Shown here in pieces: positions 1 to 5,790 of a stretch of 7,197 nt of DNA. The translations under genes were made by a program, and so were the position numbers. Positions within the stretch are counted from its first letter, which is position 1; each line of letters begins with the position of its first letter. The notes beneath the pieces are model-generated. The model had not been told where the DNA came from, made no database searches, and worked only from the letters and a program-made list of their open reading frames with translations. The stretch covers positions 368,055-375,251 of the forward strand of contig DCZO01000001.1 in assembly GCA_002331335.1 (NCBI GenBank), read 5' to 3'. This stretch comes from Nitrospira sp. UBA2082. GTDB taxonomy: Bacteria > Nitrospirota > Nitrospiria > Nitrospirales > Nitrospiraceae.

Positions 1-497
1 GTCAGCGCCATGCCGATCGCCAAACCGGCTCCCATCGAATTGCCCACCAACGTAGCTCTATCGATGTGAAGGGCATCCATGAATCCAACACAGAAATCCA
101 ACATCTGATCCGGCAAGTAGTCAATGTCCGGCTTGTCGGATAAGCCGGACCCTGGAAGGTCAAGCGTCAGCGTACGGAAATGTTGAGACAAGTCGTGCTG
201 CTGATGTTCCCATTGCCACATGGATCCACCAAAGCCGTGAATCAGAATAACCGGTGGCCCTGTGCCGACATCAAGATAAGCGATCCGTTGATCGCGGACG
301 AGCACGGTGCTGATCGGGATACGTTCGCTTGGGGAGGTTCCTAACGTTTCAAAGTAGGGCGGAATCTGCGGCGGAGTGATGCAGGCGCTCATGAGGGACG
401 AGACGATGCCGAGGAGGAGCAGAGCCGACCGACTGCGTCTCGATGGGCCGAGGATTGAACTGGTGATGGAATCACTCCAGCTGGATGACTGTTTCAT
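1..497 (-). CDS. Alpha/beta hydrolase, predicted lipoprotein (C-terminal part outside window)
   Basis: The reading frame is open from ATG at 497 to the window edge: 165 codons, C-terminus missing. I translated it by hand. Seen: a basic, serine-rich n-region with RRSR at residues 20-23, a hydrophobic stretch at 25-36 (ALLLLGIVSSLM), and Cys39 in a lipobox-like LMSAC. The mature part shows alpha/beta-hydrolase landmarks: oxyanion-loop HGFGGS at 87-92, DLPGSGLSDKP at 113-123, and a nucleophile elbow GNSMG with Ser154. The acid and His of the triad would lie beyond the window. This is the esterase / haloalkane dehalogenase / C-C hydrolase fold group; the substrate cannot be told. Family members are usually cytoplasmic, so lipid anchoring is an inference from the N-terminus. 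The ATG overlaps the end of the upstream carboxyltransferase gene by 26 bases, suggesting translational coupling and cotranscription. A start at Met36 is the only other ATG nearby and would remove the signal. The fold is certain; the exact start is less so. Confidence 0.85.
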   Translation of the reverse strand, partial: MKQSSSWSDSITSSILGPSRRSRSALLLLGIVSSLMSACITPPQIPPYFETLGTSPSERIPISTVLVRDQRIAYLDVGTGPPVILIHGFGGSMWQWEHQQHDLSQHFRTLTLDLPGSGLSDKPDIDYLPDQMLDFCVGFMDALHIDRATLVGNSMGAGLAIGMAL

Positions 498-2427
498 CCG
501 TCTTCACATTATCGCCTTCTGCGGTCAAGATCGCGGCAACCCGGCCGTCGATCGGTGCCGGAACCCGGCTTTCCATCTTCATCGCTTCGATGATCAGAAG
601 CGGATCGCCGGTCTTCACCTGATCGTCCACCCCGACGAGCACTTTGACCACCCGGCCCGGCATCGGCGGCGCCACATCGCCCGGCTTCGACGGCCTGGGC
701 CGTTTCGGTTTGGCGCCTGTTCCCGTTTCCGGGGCCTCTGGAACACCGGCCAGAATTTCCTGGATCGGCTCAAGGGACACCTCTTCCAGCTTGTCGTTGA
801 CGCGAATGTAGTACGGCTTGCGTCCATCGGTCTTACGGCCGGACCCGGATACCTTCACATGGTAGGTTTCGCCGTGTACCGTGACGTTGAATTCCACCGG
901 AGCGAGGTGCAGTTCGTGGGCGACGGACGGTCCCTTGGGTGCGGCGGCTTCCAGCGGAGGCGGCACCAAGTCGCCTTTCGCACGGGCTTCGAAAAACTCC
1001 CTTGCGATGGCCGGGAACAGGGCGAAGGAGAGCTGATCCTCGACCGATGAGGCGGACTCGGGCAATTCTTTCCTTATGGCCTCCAGTTCCGGCTCGAGCC
1101 GGTCGGCAGGCCTGGATTTGATCGGCTCCTCGTTACCGATGGCGCGGGCCATGACATCGTTGTCCACCGGCCCCGGTGCGCGGCCATACAGGCCGAGAAA
1201 GTAGTTCTTGGTCTCGGTCGTGATCACCTTGTAGCGCTCTCCGGTCAGCACATTGAGTGTCGCCTGGGTGCCGACAATCTGGCTGGTCGGCGTCACGAGC
1301 GGCGGGTACCCCATTTCCTTCCGCACCCGCGGGACTTCCTCCAGGACTTCCTTCATGCGGTCCAGCGCATTTTGCTCGGTGAGCTGCGCGGCCAGGTTGG
1401 AGAGCATGCCGCCCGGGATCTGCGACGTCAAAATCTCCGCATCGACTCCGGTAAAGTCGCTTTCAAACTGCCGATACTTGCGGCGCACCGAGCGGAAGTG
1501 CTCGGTGATGGGAAGGAACGAAGTCTGGTCCAATCCCGTGTCGTAGGGGGTGTTCCGCAGTGATGCGACCAGCGTTTCCGTCGCCGGGTGCGAGGTGCCG
1601 CCGGCCAAGGGCGAGATCGACGTATCGAGCATATCGAGCCCGCCAAGGATGGCCATGAGCGACGACATGGACGCCATGCCGGAGGTGTAATGGGAATGCA
1701 AATGAATCGGCGTCTTGACGGCGGCCTTGAACCGGCGCACGAGGTGGTAGGCGTCCAGCGGCGCCAAGAGGCCGGCCATATCCTTGATGCAGATTGTATC
1801 GCTGCCCAGGTCCTCCAGCTTTTTCGCCATGTCTACGAACCGGTCGAGACTGTGGACGGGGCTGACGGTGTAACTGATGGTCGCCTCCGCATGCTTGCCG
1901 CAGGCCTTGACCTCGCGCACGGCTCGATCGAGGTTGCGCACGTCGTTGAGCGCATCGAAAATGCGAAAGACGTCGATGCCGTTGGAGGCCGACCGTTCGA
2001 TGAACCGCTCCAGCACATCGTCTGCGTAGTGCCGGTAGCCGACGAGGTTCTGTCCCCGCAGGAGCATTTGGAGCTTCGTGTTGGGCATCGCGGCGCGCAA
2101 GGCACGGAGCCGTTCCCAGGGATCTTCCTTGAGGAAGCGCAGACAGGTGTCGAAGGTCGCGCCGCCCCAGACTTCCAGCGACCAGTAGCCCACGGCGTCG
2201 AGTTTCTGGGCGATGGGGAGCATGTCCTCGGTGCGCATGCGCGTGGCAAGCAGCGACTGGTGGCCGTCGCGGAGGGCCACGTCGGTAATCAGCACCCGTT
2301 TGCCCGGTGCCGGTTGAATCGTGAATGGTTCCTTGCGGGCCTTGGAGACCGTTGAGGTCTTGAGGGCCGGCGCCGATAGCCGTCCCTTGGCTGTCTGCTT
2401 TTTCCCGGGTCGTCGTGTCGTCGCCAT
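472..2427 (-). CDS. pycB: Pyruvate carboxylase subunit B / oxaloacetate decarboxylase alpha-type carboxyltransferase with biotin carrier domain
   Basis: The 651-residue protein transfers a carboxyl group from carboxybiotin to a 2-oxoacid (or the reverse). Domains in order: a basic, low-complexity N-terminal extension (1-40); an HMGL-like TIM-barrel carboxyltransferase (about 44-310) with the metal-site motif TDVALRDGHQSL (Asp54), a likely carbamylated Lys215 in CIKDMAGLL, and metal-binding His244/His246 in LHSHYTSG; the conserved PYC/OADA domain (about 335-540); a Pro/Lys/Ala linker (564-586); and a biotinyl domain (587-651). The biotin lysine is Lys617 in EAMKMES, 34 residues before the C-terminus as usual. 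It lies 42 bases after the biotin carboxylase gene on the same strand, so the two form a two-subunit carboxylase. No membrane beta subunit or gamma subunit of a sodium-pumping decarboxylase is visible, favouring an anaplerotic carboxylase. 2-oxoglutarate carboxylase (CfiA type) is a close alternative that motifs alone cannot exclude. No strong Shine-Dalgarno precedes ATG 2427. Confidence 0.93.
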   Translation of the reverse strand: MATTRRPGKKQTAKGRLSAPALKTSTVSKARKEPFTIQPAPGKRVLITDVALRDGHQSLLATRMRTEDMLPIAQKLDAVGYWSLEVWGGATFDTCLRFLKEDPWERLRALRAAMPNTKLQMLLRGQNLVGYRHYADDVLERFIERSASNGIDVFRIFDALNDVRNLDRAVREVKACGKHAEATISYTVSPVHSLDRFVDMAKKLEDLGSDTICIKDMAGLLAPLDAYHLVRRFKAAVKTPIHLHSHYTSGMASMSSLMAILGGLDMLDTSISPLAGGTSHPATETLVASLRNTPYDTGLDQTSFLPITEHFRSVRRKYRQFESDFTGVDAEILTSQIPGGMLSNLAAQLTEQNALDRMKEVLEEVPRVRKEMGYPPLVTPTSQIVGTQATLNVLTGERYKVITTETKNYFLGLYGRAPGPVDNDVMARAIGNEEPIKSRPADRLEPELEAIRKELPESASSVEDQLSFALFPAIAREFFEARAKGDLVPPPLEAAAPKGPSVAHELHLAPVEFNVTVHGETYHVKVSGSGRKTDGRKPYYIRVNDKLEEVSLEPIQEILAGVPEAPETGTGAKPKRPRPSKPGDVAPPMPGRVVKVLVGVDDQVKTGDPLLIIEAMKMESRVPAPIDGRVAAILTAEGDNVKTDETVIQLE

Positions 2428-2469
2428 AGTGTGTCGTCTTTGTTCGTGACTCGGTGAGGGGCCTGCCGA

Positions 2470-3888
2470 CTACAGCCCTTCGTAGGCTGCAATGGCGGCG
2501 GACAGTGCCAGGACTAAATCTTCCGGCTGTTGGAATTCGTGGTACGAATACAGATCCGGGTGGGTGTCCAGATAGGACGTATCGAATCGCCCAGCCAGAA
2601 AATCCGGCTCCTGCATGATTGCTTCCATGAAGGGAATTGTCGTCTTGAGACCACGGATGACGTATTCTTCGAGCGAGCGCCGCATGCGACTCACGGTCTC
2701 GTCCCAGGTCCGGCCTCGCACGGTCAACTTCGCCAACAGGGCGTCATAGTAGGGTGGAACCGTGTAATCCTTGTACACCGCGCCGTCGATCCGAACGCCG
2801 ATGCCGCCGGGAGACAGATAGGCCGTGACGGTGCCGGTACTGGGCATGAAATTGTTCTTCGGATCCTCCGCGTTGATCCGGCACTGAATAGCGTGGCCTT
2901 GCAGGGTGACGTCTGTTTGCTGGATGGTGAGCGGCAGTCCAGCCGCAATCATAATCTGATTCCGCACGATGTCGATGGCCGTGATCTGCTCGGTGACCGT
3001 ATGTTCCACTTGGAGGCGCGGGTTCATCTCGATGAAGTAGAACTTGCCGGATTGATCGAGCAGAAACTCGACGGTGCCCGCGTTGTCGTACTGCACGGCT
3101 TTCGCGATGGCAATGGCGGCGTGGCCCATCTCTTCCCGAAGCTCCTTGGTCAGAATCAACGACGGAGCGATTTCGATCAGTTTCTGGTGCCGGCGCTGGA
3201 TCGAGCAGTCTCGTTCTCCCAGGTGAATGATATGGCCGTGGCGGTCTCCCAAGATCTGGAATTCGATATGGTGTGGCCGCTCGATGTACTTTTCAATGAA
3301 GACGCTGCCATCGCCGAACGAGGCCTGAGCTTCCCGCGATGAGACTTCCATGTTCTCACGCAGTTCCGCATCCGACCGTACGACCCGAAGACCACGTCCT
3401 CCACCGCCGGCGCTGGCCTTGATCATGACCGGGTAGCCGGCCTTCTTGGCAAAGGCAAGGCCATCTTTAACGTCCGTAATGGCGCCATCAGTGCCGGGGA
3501 CGATCGGCACCCCGGCGGACTCCGCCAGCTCGCGCGCCTTGACCTTGCTGCCCATCAGCGTGATGGCGTGAGGCGAGGGGCCGATAAAGGTAATGCCGGA
3601 GGCCTGACACAACTCCGCGAACTCTGCGTTTTCAGAGAGAAATCCGTAGCCTGGATGGATCGCATCGGCGCCGATTCGCTTTGCCAGCCCGACGATCTGC
3701 TTGCTATCAAGGAAGCCCTTCACAGGGCCGGGACCGACCAGATAAGACTCGTCGGCTTTTTTGACGTAAATCCCGGTCGAATCTGCTTCGGAATAAATGG
3801 CGGCGGTGCCGATGTTTAACTCGCGGCAGGCGCGGATGATGCGCATGGCGATCTCGCCGCGATTGGCAACCAGGATTTTCTTAAACAT
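2470..3888 (-). CDS. accC: Biotin carboxylase subunit (pyruvate/2-oxoacid carboxylase subunit A; AccC family)
   Basis: The 472-residue protein catalyses ATP- and bicarbonate-dependent carboxylation of biotin on a carrier domain. It has the normal AccC/PycA layout: pre-ATP-grasp domain (about 1-112, starting MFKKILVANRGEIAMRI), ATP-grasp domain with the glycine loop KASAGGGGRG (157-166), and a C-terminal domain. Catalytic residues are all present by comparison with E. coli AccC: Lys115, Lys157, His207, Cys228 and Lys236 in ERDCSIQRRHQK, Glu274, Glu287, Asn289 and Arg291 in EMNPRLQVEH, Glu295, and Arg337. It is first in a leftward run with the carboxyltransferase/biotin-carrier gene, so its partner is most likely that protein rather than a fatty-acid acetyl-CoA carboxylase; sequence alone does not separate the two uses, and it could serve both. 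The ATG at 3888 matches the family N-terminus exactly. Only a weak GGGA precedes it. Its 5' leader would run through the hairpin array at 3914-4095 if its promoter lies farther upstream. Confidence 0.95.
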   Translation of the reverse strand: MFKKILVANRGEIAMRIIRACRELNIGTAAIYSEADSTGIYVKKADESYLVGPGPVKGFLDSKQIVGLAKRIGADAIHPGYGFLSENAEFAELCQASGITFIGPSPHAITLMGSKVKARELAESAGVPIVPGTDGAITDVKDGLAFAKKAGYPVMIKASAGGGGRGLRVVRSDAELRENMEVSSREAQASFGDGSVFIEKYIERPHHIEFQILGDRHGHIIHLGERDCSIQRRHQKLIEIAPSLILTKELREEMGHAAIAIAKAVQYDNAGTVEFLLDQSGKFYFIEMNPRLQVEHTVTEQITAIDIVRNQIMIAAGLPLTIQQTDVTLQGHAIQCRINAEDPKNNFMPSTGTVTAYLSPGGIGVRIDGAVYKDYTVPPYYDALLAKLTVRGRTWDETVSRMRRSLEEYVIRGLKTTIPFMEAIMQEPDFLAGRFDTSYLDTHPDLYSYHEFQQPEDLVLALSAAIAAYEGL

Positions 3889-3913
3889 GGCGGTCCCAAG
3901 AGGCCCACACTAT

Positions 3914-3982
3914 TCGTGGCGGTTCGTGACCCTTCGACAAGCTCTGGGTCTCGAGCATCGTCGAGGGACGAAACCGCCACGA
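3914..3982. repeat. REP-like long imperfect inverted repeat (69 bp)
   Basis: The outer arms TCGTGGCGGTT (3914-3924) and AACCGCCACGA (3972-3982) are perfect complements over 11 bp. Inward, CGT (3925-3927) pairs with ACG (3968-3970), CCC with GGG, TCGAC (3934-3938) with GTCGA (3960-3964) and GCTC (3941-3944) with GAGC (3953-3956), leaving an 8-base loop and small bulges. The core CCCTTCGACAAGCTC resembles the REP-like hairpins scattered between genes in many bacteria, which give spurious peptides such as DPELVEG when translated. It lies 26 bases upstream of the biotin carboxylase start, so it would sit in that gene's leader. Multi-copy status is inference. Confidence 0.7.
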
Positions 3983-3994
3983 CGCCAGGCGAGA

Positions 3995-4069
3995 CGGGCA
4001 CGTGGAGCCCCGAGGGACCGAGGCGTACTTGAAACAGTACGTCGAGGTCGTGAGGGGCGAGCCTGCCCG
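3995..4069 (+). ncRNA. Possible structured RNA: extended hairpin with three tandem G-A internal loops
   Basis: Paired by hand, the segment folds on itself along its whole length. Outer stem CGGGCA (3995-4000) pairs with TGCCCG (4064-4069); GCCCC (4007-4011) with GGGGC (4054-4058); GACC (4016-4019) with GGTC (4046-4049); CGTACT (4024-4029) with AGTACG (4036-4041), closing a TGAAAC loop. The stems are separated by internal loops where GA faces GA: 4020-4021/4044-4045, 4012-4013/4052-4053, and 4005-4006/4059-4060 (the last with extra unpaired bases). These loops would form sheared G-A pairs only in a + strand transcript; the minus strand would have TC/TC mismatches. It may equally be a DNA-level repeat element. 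Function is unknown, and transcription is not shown by the sequence. Confidence 0.4.
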
Positions 4070-4095
4070 CTGGCCGTGCGAAGCTATCGGCCAGC
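4069..4095. repeat. Perfect 8-bp stem hairpin (third of the array)
   Basis: GCTGGCCG (4069-4076) and CGGCCAGC (4088-4095) are perfect complements around an 11-base loop. The hairpin starts on the last base of the preceding long hairpin, so the three structures at 3914-4095 abut as one array. No T-run follows on either strand, so it is not a typical intrinsic terminator. Confidence 0.5.
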
Positions 4096-4326
4096 CTTGT
4101 CGTAGCGGCGTATCGGCGGTTGCAGTAAAAGCGTCCATGAATAATGTGGGTCAGAAAAATGAGCGCGTAAGCTAGCATAGGATCAAGAGGTCTGTCGAGA
4201 GATCGGGGAGGTGACAACCAGCCGTTCAAGGATAGAGTATCATTCGGAAAATCGGTTCCATGTTCGCACGACCGGATCGTGGGCAGGTTTGACTTTTTAT
4301 CTGCGAGCAGGTCAGCATACCGGCCC
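4096..4326. other. Divergent intergenic remainder, promoters expected but not resolved
   Basis: About 230 bases lie between the hairpin array and the GspF/PilC start. It should contain promoters for the leftward carboxylase operon and the rightward platform gene. On the + strand TATCAT at 4238-4243 matches five of six bases of a -10 box, but no good -35 lies 16-18 bases upstream. I saw no convincing coding frame, riboswitch or RNA gene. Confidence 0.4.
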
Positions 4327-5538
4327 ATGCCGACCTTTCAGTACAAAGCGGCACGCCCCAACGGCACAACCGTCGAAGCCACGATCGATGGAAGCGATGA
4401 ACGGGCTGTGCGGGGACAATTGGAACGGGATGGGTTGATTGTCCTGAGTCTTCGGGGGGAGAGCAAGACTTCTGGGATCTCCGGACATCTTCGGTGGGCC
4501 AGGAAAGTCTCGCTCCATGAATTCCTCGTTTTCAATCAAGAGTTACTCGCGATGCTAAAGGCCGGCCTGCCGGTGTTGCAAGTCTGGGATCTGCTCATCG
4601 AGCGGGCCGAGCAGCCTCATTTTCAGGAGACACTGCGAGCCATACGGGAGAACATCCGGGGTGGCAGCGCAGTCTCCGATGCGATGAGCCGCCATCCAAA
4701 GATTTTCTCGGATCTCTATGTGGCCACCATCAGAGCCGGTGAGCAATCCGGCAGCTTGTCCACGGTGCTCCAGCGCTACGTGCAGTATCTCAAGCTGATG
4801 ATCGGGCTGAGGCAGAAAGTGTCCAAGGCCTTGGCCTATCCGGCGTTCCTGGTGATCATTGGGGTGGCGGTCGTCGGATTTCTTCTCGTGTACGTGATGC
4901 CGACGTTTGTGAGCGTGTATGGCGAATCGGCACAATCACTCCCGGTGGCCACCGTGGTGCTACTGCAAATTGTCGACGTGCTCCAAGCGCAGTTTCTTCC
5001 CATCGCAGCCGGTCTCGTGCTCTTGGCTGTGGGACTTCGTTCGTATCGGGCGACGACCGAGGGACGCTATGCGACTGATCGGTGGCTGCTCAAGTTGCCT
5101 GGTCTGGGACCGATCTTGCTGCATCACAATACGGTGCAATTGACACAAACATTGGCGACGGTGCTGGCGGGAGGCATTCCGCTTGTGGATGCGCTCCAGG
5201 TGGCGAGCGGAGCCATGTCCAACCGGTTTATCGCCCGCGGTGTAATGAACGCCGTCGCGCGGGTCCGTGAGGGAACGGCGGTGGCCGCTGCGCTTGAGCA
5301 GCAAGGGGTGCTTCCCAAACTGGCCACGGCGATGGTTGCGGTGGGTGAAGAAACCGGAGCGCTCGAAAGTATGTTGAAAGATGTCGGGGAGTTTTATGAA
5401 AGCAGCCTCGATCTCAAGCTTACGCAGATGACAACGTGGATCGAGCCAGCGCTGCTTTTAGTCATGGGTGTCTTAGTCGGCACAGTGGTCGTAATCATGT
5501 ATCTGCCGATTTTTCAAATGGCGGGAACCATTCAGTAG
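4327..5538 (+). CDS. Type II secretion / type IV pilus inner-membrane platform protein (GspF/PilC family)
   Basis: This polytopic inner-membrane protein of 403 residues would link the cytoplasmic assembly ATPase to pseudopilin or pilin assembly. I chose ATG 4327 because it gives the family N-terminus MPTFQYKA..G..VEATI and the normal length near 400; an upstream GTG at 4279 would add 16 atypical residues. Two T2SSF domains are visible, about 65-190 and 268-390, each with its conserved motif (AGEQSGSL at 137-144; GEETGAL at 340-346). Membrane segments lie near 172-191, 223-237 and 374-395, with the first domain cytoplasmic. A GAGCAGG purine run at 4305-4311 is the nearest Shine-Dalgarno candidate, rather far (15 bases). 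No gspE/pilB ATPase, pilT or pseudopilin gene is adjacent, so its partners are encoded elsewhere or it is a stand-alone paralogue. GspF versus PilC cannot be settled here. Confidence 0.93.
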   Translation: MPTFQYKAARPNGTTVEATIDGSDERAVRGQLERDGLIVLSLRGESKTSGISGHLRWARKVSLHEFLVFNQELLAMLKAGLPVLQVWDLLIERAEQPHFQETLRAIRENIRGGSAVSDAMSRHPKIFSDLYVATIRAGEQSGSLSTVLQRYVQYLKLMIGLRQKVSKALAYPAFLVIIGVAVVGFLLVYVMPTFVSVYGESAQSLPVATVVLLQIVDVLQAQFLPIAAGLVLLAVGLRSYRATTEGRYATDRWLLKLPGLGPILLHHNTVQLTQTLATVLAGGIPLVDALQVASGAMSNRFIARGVMNAVARVREGTAVAAALEQQGVLPKLATAMVAVGEETGALESMLKDVGEFYESSLDLKLTQMTTWIEPALLLVMGVLVGTVVVIMYLPIFQMAGTIQ

Positions 5539-5605
5539 CCACGTCTTCGCTCTTTCCGTTCTGTCTACCTGTTCTCTTTACTCTCGTTCTAGCCCCGCAC
5601 GTGAC

Positions 5606-5637
5606 TCCCCCCAAATGGGTATACCCATTTGACGGGA
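5606..5637 (+). terminator. 32-bp dyad with perfect 20-bp palindrome; terminator or operator
   Basis: A perfect palindrome, half-sites CAAATGGGTA and TACCCATTTG, occupies 5612-5631. It extends outward, after a 2-base mismatch, through TCCC (5606-5609) paired with GGGA (5634-5637). The stem-loop lies 68 bases after the GspF/PilC stop and is followed at once by TTGTTTT, which suits a Rho-independent terminator on the + strand, although the T-run is broken. Exact twofold symmetry with no spacer also suits binding of a dimeric regulator upstream of the SpvB-type gene. A weak promoter-like pair follows (TTGTTT at 5638-5643, TAGCAT at 5660-5665, 16-base spacer). The rest of the 5539-5790 spacer shows nothing else. 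Confidence 0.5.
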
Positions 5638-5775
5638 TTGTTTTGCGTGGGAAAAAGCATAGCATTCGCGGCCATGTCGGAGTCGTCAATCGTCAAAGGT
5701 CATGCGGCAATCGGCATTCGTCGTGAACTCGTTCGATCTATCCACCATTCGCTATCAGGCATCGGTTGTTGCCAC

Positions 5776-5784
5776 AGAAGGGAG
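5776..5784 (+). promoter_or_regulatory. Strong ribosome binding site for the SpvB-type gene
   Basis: AGAAGGGAG lies six bases before ATG 5791. It is the best Shine-Dalgarno in the window and fixes this start, which also begins a good signal peptide. Confidence 0.75.
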
Positions 5785-5790
5785 CTAACC

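Noticed and set aside
376..1050. 224-codon plus-strand frame opposite the carboxyltransferase gene
   Set aside because: It is antisense to conserved biotinyl and PYC/OADA domain sequence; the product is rich in His/Arg with no recognisable domain. Similar long antisense frames at 1588-2355 and 2530-3342 are explained the same way by GC-rich codon use.
4069..4095. Hairpin as an intrinsic terminator
   Set aside because: No T-run follows on either strand, and no gene ends next to it.
4279..4326. Upstream GTG start for the GspF/PilC gene
   Set aside because: The 16 added residues do not resemble the family, whereas ATG 4327 gives the typical MPTFQYKA start.
3816..4328. 170-codon minus-strand frame running through the intergenic region and into the accC start
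   Set aside because: It translates the hairpin repeat, including the telltale DPELVEG peptide that REP-like repeats give in many misannotated genes, and overlaps accC in another frame.
5495..5726. Small frames in the spacer after the GspF/PilC gene, on both strands
   Set aside because: They overlap the palindrome and the GspF/PilC C-terminus, lack Shine-Dalgarno sequences and show no recognisable protein features.
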